Positions 43,537 through 53,059 of a stretch of DNA of 64,000 nt are shown here, piece by piece. The notes beneath the pieces were generated by a model, which was not told where the DNA came from, made no database searches, and was given only the letters and a program-made list of their open reading frames with translations. The stretch is from UBA9611 sp965237595 (GTDB lineage Bacteria > Chloroflexota > Dehalococcoidia > Lucifugimonadales > UBA3495), in the NCBI GenBank assembly GCA_965237595.1, contig CBDEFY010000007.1, positions 620,001-684,000 of the forward strand. The letters run 5' to 3'. Both the position numbers and the translations under genes were made by a program. Each line of letters opens with the position of its first letter. Position 1 is the stretch's first letter.

Positions 43537-44310
43537 GTGCCGGTTGAGGCTCCCCCACCCCAGCCTCCGCCCGGGGACGGCACCAACGTGCCGGTCCATG
43601 TCGCCTTTATCATGGACGGCAACGGCCGGTGGGCCCAAAAACAGAGCCTTCCGCGCATCGCCGGTCACGAGGTCGGCGTGCAGTGCATCCAGGGTGTATT
43701 GGAGGCCCTGGGGCCAAAGGGAGTGAAGTTCGTCACCATCTATGCCTTCTCCACGGAGAACTGGGGCCGCCCCCAGGAAGAGGTGGACGGCATCATGGAA
43801 ATCTTCTCCGAGGCCGTGGCCAACCAGACTCAGGCTCTCCACGAGAAGAACGTGCGCATCGTCCACGTCGGCAAGACCGAGAACCTGGGTCCTGACCTTC
43901 GAGAATCCGTGGCCGAAGCCCAGCGTCTGACCAGCCAAAACACCGGAATCACCCTGAACGTGGCTTTCGACTACGGCGGCCGGGCCGAGATCCTGGAGGC
44001 GGTCCGGCGCATAATTCGGGAAGGGCTCAGTCCCGACGCGATAGACGAAGAGGTGTTTAGCCGGTATCTGTTCACCGCCCACAGCCCTGACCCCGACCTG
44101 ATTATCCGCACCGGGGGCGAACAGCGCATCAGCAATTTCCTCCTGTGGCAGTCGGCCTACAGCGAGTATTACCATACTTCCACTCTGTGGCCCGACCTTG
44201 AGGCGTCCGAATTGGAGCAGGTGCTGGAGTCCTTCAGCAACCGCCGCCGCCGCTACGGCGGTCTCGACCCCGAAGACCAGGCGCCCGAAGCCCCGACCCC
44301 TCAAAAATAG
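43537..44310 (+). CDS. uppS: Undecaprenyl (polyprenyl) diphosphate synthase
   Basis: This is the cis-prenyltransferase that makes the lipid carrier for wall synthesis. HVAFIMDGNGRWA holds catalytic Asp27, and IYAFSTENW, DYGGRAEI and LIIRTGGEQRISNFLLWQ follow. At 257 aa it includes a Pro-rich N-terminal extension of about 20 residues. GTG start, 4 nt after frr; cdsA follows after 17 nt. Confidence 0.96.
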   Translation: MPVEAPPPQPPPGDGTNVPVHVAFIMDGNGRWAQKQSLPRIAGHEVGVQCIQGVLEALGPKGVKFVTIYAFSTENWGRPQEEVDGIMEIFSEAVANQTQALHEKNVRIVHVGKTENLGPDLRESVAEAQRLTSQNTGITLNVAFDYGGRAEILEAVRRIIREGLSPDAIDEEVFSRYLFTAHSPDPDLIIRTGGEQRISNFLLWQSAYSEYYHTSTLWPDLEASELEQVLESFSNRRRRYGGLDPEDQAPEAPTPQK

Positions 44311-44327
44311 GAACAAGGAAAGAGTTC

Positions 44328-45191
44328 TTGCTCCAACGGTCGCTCACGGCGTTGGTCGGGATCCCCGTTCTGGTAGGCGCCGTCTGGCTTGGGGCCCCGT
44401 GGCTGACGGCGTTGGTCTTGGTGGTTGGGGTGGTGGGCATCTGGGAACTCTACCGGATGACACCGGCCAACGTTGGCCCCCTTCCTGTAATCTTGGGAGT
44501 CTCCTGGGTGGTGGCAATCCTTTCGGGGGCCCAGGCCGCCACCGGACGCGAAAACTTCCTGATTATCTCCGGAGGCGTGGTGCCTGCCGGGTCATTCGTG
44601 TCGCTGCTCTGGTTCATCGCCTTTTATCGAGCCGACAGAAGCAACGGCAATCTGTGGGCCAACAGCTTTCCCGCCGGATTTTGTTACCTGATGGGCGGGC
44701 CGCTCTACGTGGGCTTTCTCTTGGCCCACGCCCTGATGCTCCGAGAAATAACCGGCGCTGGGACGGACAGTGCGTCCGACTTGGGGCGTAGCTGGCTCTT
44801 ATTCGCCCTTCTGGTCACCTTCGCCACCGATACCGGGGCCTACCTGGTCGGACGGACTATGGGAAGCCGTCCCATGGCCCCCGGCATTAGTCCCAACAAG
44901 ACTTGGGAAGGGACCCTGGGCGGGTTTGCCTCTGCCGTAGCCGCCGCGCTGGTATTTGGCCTGGTGTTCGACCTGGGGATTGCCCCATGGCAGCAGGCGG
45001 TCATTGGTGGCGTTGTGGGCGTTGTTGCCCAATGGGGAGACTTGATAGAGTCCAAGCTGAAGCGGATTGCGGACGTGAAGGACGCTGGTAGTATAATCCC
45101 TGGACACGGAGGGCTGTTGGACCGTTTGGATAGCATGTTGTTGGTCCTGCCGGCTGTTTACTATCTGATTGCTACGGTGTTTGTCCCATGA
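44328..45191 (+). CDS. cdsA: Phosphatidate cytidylyltransferase
   Basis: It makes CDP-diacylglycerol for phospholipids. The 287-aa protein is largely hydrophobic, with about eight helices. The signature region reads FATDTGAYLVGRTMGSRP, SPNKTWEGTLGGFASA and KDAGSIIPGHGGLLDRLDSM. The TTG start lies 6 nt after an AAGGAAAG site. Its stop overlaps the dxr ATG by 4 nt. Confidence 0.95.
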   Translation: MLQRSLTALVGIPVLVGAVWLGAPWLTALVLVVGVVGIWELYRMTPANVGPLPVILGVSWVVAILSGAQAATGRENFLIISGGVVPAGSFVSLLWFIAFYRADRSNGNLWANSFPAGFCYLMGGPLYVGFLLAHALMLREITGAGTDSASDLGRSWLLFALLVTFATDTGAYLVGRTMGSRPMAPGISPNKTWEGTLGGFASAVAAALVFGLVFDLGIAPWQQAVIGGVVGVVAQWGDLIESKLKRIADVKDAGSIIPGHGGLLDRLDSMLLVLPAVYYLIATVFVP

Positions 45192-46318
45192 AAAGAATCG
45201 TCGTACTTGGGTCTACCGGGTCCATCGGCCGACAAACCCTGGATATCGTTCGGGCGTTCCCAGATGAGTTCGAAGTGATCGGTTTGGCCGCCGGCAACAA
45301 CATCGAACTGCTGGCGGAGCAGGTCAAAGAGTTCAGACCCAAGCATGTCTGCTGTATCAACCCGCCCGCCCAGGCGTTTTCCGGGATGGGATTCACCCCC
45401 GAGTTCACGCCCATGGGAGACATGGTGTGCCTGGACAACGTGGACCAAGTGATGGTGGCCCTCATGGGCAGCGTGGGACTGGTGCCGACCCTGAACGCGC
45501 TCAGGTCCGGAAAGTCCGTTGCCCTCTCCAACAAAGAGCCCATAGTCATGGCTGGCGGTCTGATACAGGAGTATGCCTCGCGCTACGGCGGAGAGGTGCT
45601 GCCCGTGGACAGCGAGCCCAGCGCCATCTGGCAGTGCCTGCGCGGTGAGGACAACGAGATACTCCGGTTGCTGATTACCGCCTCGGGTGGGCCGTTCCGC
45701 ACCACGCCCATTGAGGAGATGGACAGCGTCACACCAGAACGGGCCCTGCAGCATCCAACTTGGAAGATGGGCAGGAAAATAACGATAGACTCTGCTACGC
45801 TAATGAACAAAGCGTTCGAGGTTATTGAGACGCATTGGCTGTTCCGCGTGCCTTGGGATAGAATTGAAGTAGTGGTCCACCCACAAAGCACGATACATTC
45901 CATGGTCGAGTTTGAAGACGGCTCGGTAAAGGCCCAGATGGGACCGCCGGACATGCGTTTGCCGATCCAGTACGCTCTGTTCTATCCGAAACGGCTGCCC
46001 AACGCCATGATTCCCAGGCTGGACACGAAGAAATCCCATTCCCTGACCTTCGACCCCTTGGAGCCGGCGCGTTACCCATGCTTCGATCTGGCCGTCTCAG
46101 CGGCCAAAAAAGGCGGCACCTATCCTGCGGTGCTGAGCGCGGCCGACGAAGTGGCGGTCAAAGCTTTCTTGGACTTGAAGATTGGCTTCACCGAAATACC
46201 CAAAGTCATCGACAGGGTGCTGTCGGAACACGAATCTTTGCCCGGCGAAAAGGTGGAAGACTTCATCGAAGCAGACCGCTGGGCCACGGGGCGGACGGTC
46301 GAACTCACCAACAGTTAA
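45188..46318 (+). CDS. dxr: 1-deoxy-D-xylulose 5-phosphate reductoisomerase
   Basis: It catalyses the second step of the MEP isoprenoid pathway. This 376-aa protein has the NADPH loop VLGSTGSIGRQTLDIV, SNKEPIVMAG, DSEPSAIWQ, ASGGPFRTT, the metal/flexible-loop HPTWKMGRKITIDSATLMNK, and VHPQSTIHSMVEFEDGS. It overlaps cdsA by 4 nt and sits in the same run as ispG downstream. Confidence 0.97.
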   Translation: MKRIVVLGSTGSIGRQTLDIVRAFPDEFEVIGLAAGNNIELLAEQVKEFRPKHVCCINPPAQAFSGMGFTPEFTPMGDMVCLDNVDQVMVALMGSVGLVPTLNALRSGKSVALSNKEPIVMAGGLIQEYASRYGGEVLPVDSEPSAIWQCLRGEDNEILRLLITASGGPFRTTPIEEMDSVTPERALQHPTWKMGRKITIDSATLMNKAFEVIETHWLFRVPWDRIEVVVHPQSTIHSMVEFEDGSVKAQMGPPDMRLPIQYALFYPKRLPNAMIPRLDTKKSHSLTFDPLEPARYPCFDLAVSAAKKGGTYPAVLSAADEVAVKAFLDLKIGFTEIPKVIDRVLSEHESLPGEKVEDFIEADRWATGRTVELTNS

Positions 46319-46390
46319 AGATCCCTTAAGGCCGGCGGACCGCAAACTCCTATAGTAGATTCTCATAGTACCCTTCCACAGTAACTATTC

Positions 46391-47734
46391 ATGGAAACCT
46401 TCCTCATAGCCATCGGCTCCCTAGTGCCACTGCTCATAATCCTGGTGGTCATCCACGAGCTTGGCCATTTCGCCACTGCCCGTGTCATGGGAGTAAAGGT
46501 CCTGGAGTTCGGCGTCGGGTTCCCTCCCCGGGCCTTCGGCTTCTACACCGGCAACACTCCCGTTTTAGTGGACGGCGCCACCCGGTTCATCGGCTTGTCC
46601 GGCGCATCGGATTTGGGCCGTGGCCAGCGAGTGAAAGTCAGCTCCACCGAGGACGCCCAAGGCAACTTGGTGGCCCGGGTCATCGAACTGAGCAAGAAGC
46701 CCGCAAATGGGGAACTGGCGGAGGGCTCCCCAACAGAAGACTCCAATGAAGAAAGGCCCGGTGAGGAAGACCTCCTGAGACACGAGGGCAAAGTACGCTC
46801 CGTGGGCAACGGGTCATTCATCCTGGCCGACATGCTCTACTCGGTGAACTGGGCGCCCATCGGCGGGTTCGTCCGTCTGGCTGGAGAGGCCAACCCCAAC
46901 ATCCCACGTAGCCTGGCCAGCAAGGGCACAGGCACCAGGTTCTTGGTTCTGATTGCCGGGCCGCTGATGAACGCCATACTGCCCCTGTTCATCTTCACTG
47001 TGCTTTTGATGATTCCCCAAGATGTCTTGGTCGGTCGTTTGGTCATCGCCGAGGTCGGAGAGGGCACGGCGGCGTCGGAGGCCCAGGTATTGGCGGGGGA
47101 CATTGTTCTCCAGGCCAACGGCAAGAACATTGAGAACCGGTTGGATTTTACCCGTGAAATCAACCTGAACGGCGGCTCCCGGATGGAGATGCTGGTCGAA
47201 CGGGACGGCCAGGAAATGTTGCTGTTGGTGCGGCCCAGGTTCGACACCGAGTCGGCACGCTGGCTGGTCGGCGTCATCCCCCAGTTGATTGACACCACGG
47301 TCGAAAGCCGGTCCGATCCCATCTGGGAGGCTATCCCCAACAGCTTCGTCAACATCTGGGAGATGTTGGTGCTGGTCAAACAGGCCATTGGCGGGGCCTT
47401 TGGGGTGGGGTCGTCCCCCGAGTTCTCCGGCCCCATCGGGATTGCGCAAATCACTGGAGAAATCACCCGCGACAACGGCTGGTACGGTTGGCTGGGTGTG
47501 GGAATCCTGCTAAGCATCAACCTGGCCATCTTGAACGTCCTGCCCATCCCCATGCTGGACGGAGGCCGGATTTTCTTCGTGGTGCTGGAGTGGGCGCGGC
47601 GCGGGAAGAAGATACCGGCAGAGAAGGAGGGCATGGTGCACCTGATTGGCTTCGCACTGCTGATTGGCGGTATCGTGCTGGTGAGTGTCAACGACATCGG
47701 CCGCCTCATCGAAGGCCGCAGTTTCCTGGGTTAG
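46391..47734 (+). CDS. rseP: Site-2 protease RseP/RasP-type membrane metalloprotease
   Basis: It performs intramembrane cleavage of regulatory proteins. HEXXH is HELGH (22-26) in the first helix. A single PDZ domain (AEVGEGTAASEAQVLAGDIVL) lies mid-protein, and the third metal ligand is in NLAILNVLPIPMLDGGRI near the C-terminus. At 447 aa it is longer than RasP because of an insertion of about 90 residues between GVGFPPRAFGF and NWAPIGGFVRL, acidic in its second half. Confidence 0.93.
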   Translation: METFLIAIGSLVPLLIILVVIHELGHFATARVMGVKVLEFGVGFPPRAFGFYTGNTPVLVDGATRFIGLSGASDLGRGQRVKVSSTEDAQGNLVARVIELSKKPANGELAEGSPTEDSNEERPGEEDLLRHEGKVRSVGNGSFILADMLYSVNWAPIGGFVRLAGEANPNIPRSLASKGTGTRFLVLIAGPLMNAILPLFIFTVLLMIPQDVLVGRLVIAEVGEGTAASEAQVLAGDIVLQANGKNIENRLDFTREINLNGGSRMEMLVERDGQEMLLLVRPRFDTESARWLVGVIPQLIDTTVESRSDPIWEAIPNSFVNIWEMLVLVKQAIGGAFGVGSSPEFSGPIGIAQITGEITRDNGWYGWLGVGILLSINLAILNVLPIPMLDGGRIFFVVLEWARRGKKIPAEKEGMVHLIGFALLIGGIVLVSVNDIGRLIEGRSFLG

Positions 47735-47895
47735 CTTTCCTCAACCTGCGTCTACCGCGCGATTCGCCCTCTGGCACCTTTTCCCCCGTTCGTGTACCAT
47801 TAGCCTGCCTCCGCATTGGATTGCGAGGTATGCCCATTCAGGCATGGAATTCCACGAATATCACCTCATTGATCTGAGTGTTGGGGATAGGCGAA

Positions 47896-49035
47896 ATGAG
47901 CAAACGTCGAGTAACCAAGCCCGTTTATGTAGGCGGCGTAAAGATTGGCGGTGGCGCGGATGTCACCGTACAGTCCATGACCAAGACCGACACCCGGGAC
48001 GTGAAAGCCACGGTCAAGCAGATTCATGAGCTCGAAGAGGCGGGTTGCGAGTTGATACGCAGCGCCGTGCCGGACGCAGTTGCGGCGGAAGCCATCGGAG
48101 AGATTAAGAAGAAGATCCACATCCCCCTCATCGCCGACATCCATTTCCATTACCAACTCGCCCTCAAGGCACTTGAGGGCGGCATCGACTGCCTCCGCCT
48201 GAACCCCGGCAACCTGCGGAACGAAGACCAAGTGCGCGAGGTGGTCCGGGCGGCCAAAGAGCGCGAGGTGCCCATCCGCATCGGCGTAAATTTCGGCAGT
48301 CTGCCCCCGGTGGGCGGCATCGGCCGCACCCGGGGTTTCTCCCGGCACATGGACCTGGTCAACCGGCTGCCCAAGGCCGGCGATGTCCAGGAGGGCGACT
48401 ACAGCGTCGTGGACCACATGGTGGCCACCGCTCTTTGGGAAATCAGCCTGCTGGAAGAACAGGACTTCGACCAAATCAAAATCTCCATGAAGGCCTTCGA
48501 CGTTCCTACCACCGTAGAGGCCTACACCCGACTGGCCGAGATGGTGCCCTATCCCCTGCATCTGGGAATCACCGAAGCCGGCACGCCGATGGCAGGCTCA
48601 ATCCGCACGTCGGTGGGCCTGGGGGTGTTGCTTTACAACGGCATCGGCGACACTATCCGGGTTTCCCTGAGCGGCGACTCCACCGAAGAGGTCGCGGCTG
48701 GTTACGAAATCTTGAAGTCCCTCAACATGCGCAAGAAGGGCGCCGTGCTGGTGGCCTGCCCCAGTTGCGGCCGGGCTGACGTGGACGTGGTCAAGCTGGC
48801 CAACGACGTAGACGCCCTGCTCAAGAAGGGCAACAAAGAGATAACCGTGGCCGTCATGGGATGCGAGGTCAACGGCCCAGGTGAGGCCAAGGACGCTGAT
48901 GTGGGCATCGCCGCCGGTGCGGGCCGCGCAGTAATCTTCCGCAAGGGAGAGAAGGTGCGCGTGGTGCCCGAAGCCGAGATGCTAAGCGCCCTGATGGAAG
49001 AAGTGGAGAACACGCCAGTACCCGCTGGCGACTAA
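47896..49035 (+). CDS. ispG: 4-hydroxy-3-methylbut-2-enyl diphosphate synthase
   Basis: This is the penultimate MEP-pathway enzyme, carrying [4Fe-4S]. It is 379 aa from ATG 47896 (MSKRRVTKPVYVGGVKIGG), preceded by GGGGATAGGCG; a GTG at 47878 would add six residues. VQSMTKTDT, ADIHFHYQLAL and RLNPGN follow, and the cluster ligands are in CPSCGR and GCEVNGPGEA. The TIM-barrel form has no plant-type insert. Confidence 0.96.
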   Translation: MSKRRVTKPVYVGGVKIGGGADVTVQSMTKTDTRDVKATVKQIHELEEAGCELIRSAVPDAVAAEAIGEIKKKIHIPLIADIHFHYQLALKALEGGIDCLRLNPGNLRNEDQVREVVRAAKEREVPIRIGVNFGSLPPVGGIGRTRGFSRHMDLVNRLPKAGDVQEGDYSVVDHMVATALWEISLLEEQDFDQIKISMKAFDVPTTVEAYTRLAEMVPYPLHLGITEAGTPMAGSIRTSVGLGVLLYNGIGDTIRVSLSGDSTEEVAAGYEILKSLNMRKKGAVLVACPSCGRADVDVVKLANDVDALLKKGNKEITVAVMGCEVNGPGEAKDADVGIAAGAGRAVIFRKGEKVRVVPEAEMLSALMEEVENTPVPAGD

Positions 49036-49119
49036 ACCGCCCGGCGCCTTCTTTTAAGCTGCTCCCTCACTGGAAGGGCCGTTTCCTTTACCGTCCCTCA
49101 TCCCATTATCGTAAATCGC

Positions 49120-49125
49120 TATAAT
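49120..49125 (+). promoter_or_regulatory. -10 box (TATAAT) upstream of proS
   Basis: A consensus TATAAT lies 66 nt before proS in the 155-nt gap after ispG. No -35 match stands out at 16-18 bp. Confidence 0.35.
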
Positions 49126-49190
49126 GTATTGTCTCCGGATGGCCGGACTTTAAGCCGCTTCAAACACTCCCAAGGGGGCTACGCCCAGAT

Positions 49191-50900
49191 ATGAGATTCT
49201 CCCGGATGGTCTCCAAGACGCTGCGGGAAGACCCTCCCGAGGCCGAAACCGCTAGCCACCGGTTGATGCTCCGCGCCGGGCTGATTCACCAAGTGGCCTC
49301 CGGGATCTATACCTACCTTCCCCTGGCCCTCCGGTCGCTGCGCAAGATTGAGAACATCATTCGGAAAGAGATGGACGCCGCTGGCGGGCAAGAGTTGATG
49401 ATGCCCGCCCTCCAACCCCAGGAGCTCTGGGAACAGACGGGCCGGGTAGAAGCCTTCGGCGAGAACCTGTTCTCCCTGGAAGACCGGCGGGGCCGCCCCA
49501 TGGTGCTGGCGCCAACCCACGAAGAAGTCATCACCAACGTGGTCAAGGCCAACGTCCAGAGCTACCGCGACCTGCCACTCATCCTGTACCAGATCCAGAC
49601 CAAGTTCCGTGACGAGCCCCGTCCCCGGGCGGGCCTGGTCCGGGTGCGGGAATTCGACATGAAGGACGCCTACAGCTTCAACGCCGACGAGGCCAGCCTG
49701 GACGAAAGCTACCAGGCCATGGCACAGGCCTACCGCAACATCTTCCAGCGCTGCGCCCTGCCGGTGTTGATGGCTGAGGCCGACAGCGGGGCCATCGGCG
49801 GCAAGGACTCCCACGAGTTCCTGCTCGCCAGCGAGACCGGAGAGGACACCGTCATAACCTGTCCGTCCTGTTCTTACTCGGCCAACGCGGAAAAGGCCGA
49901 GTTCGCCCATCCTGAGGTACCCGCCGAGCCCGAACAAGCTCTGGAAGAGGTCAGCACTCCGGGAGTGAAGACCATCGCCGGGCTGGCCGAGTTTCTTAGC
50001 GTACCCGAGTCCAAGACCCTGAAAGCCGTATTTTATATGTCCGACGGCGAGCCGTTGTTCGTCACCATCCGGGGCGACCTGGACGTGAATGAGGTCAAGC
50101 TGAAGAACGCCCTCCAGTCCAACGACCTTCGCCTGGCGGAAGCCCAGGAGGTCCAGGCTGCGGGTCTGGTGGCCGGCTCTTCTTCGGCAATCGGGATCAG
50201 CGGCATCAAGCGGGTGGCCGACCTTTCCGTAACCAAGGGCAACAACTTCGTGGTGGGGGCCAACAAGCCCGATACCCACTTTCGGGGTGCCAATTACCCC
50301 CGGGATTTCCAGGCGGACATCGTGGCCGACATCGCCCTCGCCCAGCCGGGGCAACTCTGTCCCCGCTGCGGGCACACCCTGGAATCCACCCGGGGTATCG
50401 AAGTTGGTCATATATTCAAGTTAGGGACCTTCTTCAGCGAGGCCCTGGGGGCGTCCTTCCTGGACAGCGAAGGACAGCAGCACCCCATCATCATGGGTTG
50501 CTATGGCATCGGTGTGGGACGTTTGCTGGCGGCGGCGGTGGAGCAGAACAACGACGAGAACGGCATCGTGTTCCCGCCCCCGATCGCCCCTTATCAGGCC
50601 CATCTGGTGGGGCTGAACCTGTCCGACCCGGAAGTGGCCGAGGCGTCAGAAAAGTTGTATCAGGCGTTGGAGGCCGGCGGCATTGAAGTCCTATACGACG
50701 ATCGGGAGGACGCGGCCGCGGGCGTCAAGTTCAACGACGCCGACCTACTGGGCCTGCCGGTGCGGCTGGTGGTCAGTCCCCGAAATCTAAAGGCCGGCGT
50801 GGTGGAGATCAAGGGCCGGGCAGAGTCCGAGGCCGGCAGTGTGCCCTTGGACGGGGTGGAGGAAGAGGTGCGCAAACGCCTGCCGGCATCCGCGGAGTAG
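49191..50900 (+). CDS. proS: Prolyl-tRNA synthetase (bacterial type)
   Basis: This 569-aa class II synthetase has motif 1 and 2 in LMMPALQPQELWEQTGR and TKFRDEPRPRAGLVRVREFDMKDAYSF. The YbaK-like editing insertion runs from about 240 to 370 (GVKTIAGLAEFLSVPESKTLKA). Motif 3 is GCYGIGVGRLLAA, followed by the C-terminal anticodon-binding domain. ATG at the head of the frame. It ends 8 nt from a convergent gene. Confidence 0.96.
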   Translation: MRFSRMVSKTLREDPPEAETASHRLMLRAGLIHQVASGIYTYLPLALRSLRKIENIIRKEMDAAGGQELMMPALQPQELWEQTGRVEAFGENLFSLEDRRGRPMVLAPTHEEVITNVVKANVQSYRDLPLILYQIQTKFRDEPRPRAGLVRVREFDMKDAYSFNADEASLDESYQAMAQAYRNIFQRCALPVLMAEADSGAIGGKDSHEFLLASETGEDTVITCPSCSYSANAEKAEFAHPEVPAEPEQALEEVSTPGVKTIAGLAEFLSVPESKTLKAVFYMSDGEPLFVTIRGDLDVNEVKLKNALQSNDLRLAEAQEVQAAGLVAGSSSAIGISGIKRVADLSVTKGNNFVVGANKPDTHFRGANYPRDFQADIVADIALAQPGQLCPRCGHTLESTRGIEVGHIFKLGTFFSEALGASFLDSEGQQHPIIMGCYGIGVGRLLAAAVEQNNDENGIVFPPPIAPYQAHLVGLNLSDPEVAEASEKLYQALEAGGIEVLYDDREDAAAGVKFNDADLLGLPVRLVVSPRNLKAGVVEIKGRAESEAGSVPLDGVEEEVRKRLPASAE

Positions 50901-50907
50901 TTCCTTT

Positions 50908-51405
50908 CTAGCTTTTGGCCCCCGGGCCCGGCTCCATGCAGGAAGACAGGTACTTCAGGTTCTCCAATAGGGCGGGCGCGATCTTTCCTTTGTGAGAACT
51001 GGACAGCAACAGCAGCAGGCGGAGCTGGGCCGCCAGGTCCGCAGCCAAGGCCCGCTTGGCTTCCGCCACCGTATCCCCTTCCACCGGCACCCTGACCCCC
51101 GACAACGGCATCTGTGTGCGTGATTCCGCAGCCCAGTACTTGTCCAGGCTGTCCAAGACCACGATGGGAATCTCTTTATTCAGCACGAAGTTGGCGTCGG
51201 GAGCGCTGTCCGAGGGGCGTAGCACGTCCACCAACACCCTGGTGGACTCGGAATGGCTGATGTGGAAGACGGCGGCGTTGGGTTGACTGGTGGAGACATT
51301 CCGCCAGGTCCAGTCCTCCGGAGTGGCGCGGTCCAAGCCGGGTTGGATCTCGACAGGCGTAGTGATGTCCTCGGCTAGAGGACGGTCATCCTGCGGCATG
51401 CCCAT
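50908..51405 (-). CDS. Hypothetical protein, second gene of a DUF3467-linked pair
   Basis: I do not recognise this 165-aa soluble protein. It has a beta-rich middle (NAAVFHISHSESTRVLVDVLRPSD, split by loops), a segment NKEIPIVVLDSLDKYWAAES, and a C-terminal helical stretch with seven leucines (RLLLLLSSSHKGKIA). The start follows GAGGGAG; it overlaps the upstream DUF3467 gene by 20 nt, so the two are expressed together. Confidence 0.6.
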   Translation of the reverse strand: MGMPQDDRPLAEDITTPVEIQPGLDRATPEDWTWRNVSTSQPNAAVFHISHSESTRVLVDVLRPSDSAPDANFVLNKEIPIVVLDSLDKYWAAESRTQMPLSGVRVPVEGDTVAEAKRALAADLAAQLRLLLLLSSSHKGKIAPALLENLKYLSSCMEPGPGAKS

Positions 51406-51790
51406 GTTCTCCCTCTTCCGCGCCGTCCAGTTCCCAGGCGGCATAGACTTGGTCCGGCAGAGTGATGGGCCCCACCGCGTCCTCGTATTCCTTAACGTGC
51501 TTGGTGGTGAGCAGGGCGATTGCCTTGAGCATCTGGGGGCTGACCTTGATGCGGGCCCGCAGTAGCGGCTCCCGCTCCTCCATCTGTTCTCCGAAGAACA
51601 ACACCGCAGAATACAGGCTGCTGAAGATGTGCATGGAGTCGCTGTAGAAGGTGATGGGGTCGAGGGAGCCCTCTTGAGGCGTCTGACTCTTGCCGGTGCC
51701 TTCGGCGGGATTCACGCCTGGATTCACGTATGAATCTTCCTGGGGAACCTGGTCTTCAGGGGGAACGTAGGGGCGTTGAATGATGGGCAT
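51386..51790 (-). CDS. DUF3467-containing small protein
   Basis: This 134-aa protein has a Pro/Gln-rich first 45 residues and a second half matching the DUF3467 pattern: FYSDSMHIFSSLYSAVLFFG, RARIKVSPQMLKAIALL, then KEYEDAVGPITLP (mSP-aK-l...YE..fG-I). The start ATG 51790 has TGGAGGT just upstream. The function of DUF3467 proteins is not established. Confidence 0.6.
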   Translation of the reverse strand: MPIIQRPYVPPEDQVPQEDSYVNPGVNPAEGTGKSQTPQEGSLDPITFYSDSMHIFSSLYSAVLFFGEQMEEREPLLRARIKVSPQMLKAIALLTTKHVKEYEDAVGPITLPDQVYAAWELDGAEEGEHGHAAG

Positions 51791-52011
51791 TGGACCTCCA
51801 CAGGTACCGGGGTCTCGCGGCGCAGGGCCGCTTGATTTCACCTTAGTTTCAATCTGTAGTTTCGGGATCAGACCTGCAGGTCTGGGGCAGGGCCTTATTA
51901 TACACGCCTGGCGCCGCCTCAATCCCTGGCCGCCTTTGGCCGCACCAAAATCCCTACCGGTGCATCAAAAATAATGAAGACCCAAAACGGCCGGGGGAGC
52001 CAGGCAAAGGT

Positions 52012-52542
52012 ATGTCAGAGATCGGCGATTTCAGGAAAGCCAAGGACCAATTTTTTGGAGGCGGCCAAGATTCGCCGCTGACTCCGGAGCAGCGGAAGCG
52101 GTTCAGAGGGTTGCGGTACTTCCCGGAAGACCCGGCATTGCAGTTCGTGTTGTCCGTGGAGGAGTTTCCGGAGGACCAAAGAGAGGTGGTCCAGATGGCC
52201 ACCAGTTCCGGAGAAACGGCGCCCCATCTACGGTGGGGCCATCTGAAATTCCAGGTTCACGGGGTGCCCCTGGCGCTGACGGTCTACCGCGAAGCGGACG
52301 GCGATGAGTATTTCCTGCCGTTCATGGACGCCACCACCGGAGAGGAGTCCTACGCCGACGGCCGCTACCTGGACCTACCCGCCACGGGAGACGGCTGCTT
52401 GGTGGTGGACTTCAACTATGCCTATAACCCCTACTGTGTCTACAACTCCCAATGGAACTGCCCCATTGCACCGGCCGAGAACCGGCTTCCGGTGGCCATC
52501 ACGGCCGGCGAAAAGAGTTTCCCCGACGCGGAGACCCATTAG
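52012..52542 (+). CDS. DUF1684 family protein
   Basis: This 176-aa protein shows the DUF1684 pattern: IGDFRKAKDQFFGGGQDSPL, FRGLRYFPEDP, YADGRYLDLP and DFNYAYNPYCVYNSQWNCPIAP followed by ENRLPVAITAGEKSF. The ATG follows CCAGGCAAAGGT. The family is cytosolic, widespread and of unknown function. It is convergent with the RuvC-like gene, 22 nt apart. Confidence 0.8.
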   Translation: MSEIGDFRKAKDQFFGGGQDSPLTPEQRKRFRGLRYFPEDPALQFVLSVEEFPEDQREVVQMATSSGETAPHLRWGHLKFQVHGVPLALTVYREADGDEYFLPFMDATTGEESYADGRYLDLPATGDGCLVVDFNYAYNPYCVYNSQWNCPIAPAENRLPVAITAGEKSFPDAETH

Positions 52543-52564
52543 GCGGATGCCTGCTCCTTTCTAA

Positions 52565-53059
52565 TTAAGGGGGTGCGGCTCGGGCGGCGCGGGTCAGGTG
52601 GTAGTGGCCCACGGCGATGGCCTCCCATTCGTGGGTGGAGCGTCCCTGGCCGATGAGCCCCAACAGCAGCATGATGGCGTAACCCAGTTGGTCTCGAGAG
52701 GCGTTGGGATGCCCGGCGACGGCCGTTCTGACCTCCTGGGCAGTATAGGAGAATAGGGTAAGGCCGCGTTCCGATGACCACCCGGCCAATGATGACACCA
52801 GCAGGTCCAACGCAGGCACCGGCCAATTGATGCCACTGGGCTGGCATAATGCCACAGCCTGGGGACTCCAGCGGTCGGCCAGTTCATTCAACGACCCGGT
52901 CAGGTGGGAGACCCTGACCTCGGGCTCCAACTTCCGCCGGATCTTGAGGCCGGCAACCCCGCTGGCGGCTACCTCGCCGTCCATGAACACCGCCCAGCCG
53001 GTTTCCCTCACCCCCGCGTCTAGGGCCAGCAGCACACCATCAGAAACGTAGTCCGTCAA
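52565..53059 (-). CDS. RuvC-like RNase-H-fold protein with altered catalytic residues
   Basis: This 164-aa protein starts with a RuvC-type strand (GVLLALDAGVRETGWAVFMDG, the DxG...tGwa pattern, Asp14). A second strand follows (AVALCQPSG), where RuvC has a catalytic Glu but here none. The final helix HEWEAIAVGHYHL has Glu in place of one expected Asp. It may be a degenerate or divergent nuclease or resolvase-like protein. Its ATG overlaps the zinc-ribbon gene stop, forming a two-gene unit. Confidence 0.55.
   Translation of the reverse strand: MTDYVSDGVLLALDAGVRETGWAVFMDGEVAASGVAGLKIRRKLEPEVRVSHLTGSLNELADRWSPQAVALCQPSGINWPVPALDLLVSSLAGWSSERGLTLFSYTAQEVRTAVAGHPNASRDQLGYAIMLLLGLIGQGRSTHEWEAIAVGHYHLTRAARAAPP

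Noticed and set aside
49179..50411. 410-codon minus-strand frame opposite proS
   Set aside because: Mirror of a full ProS with conserved motifs; composition low in structure and no ribosome-binding site.
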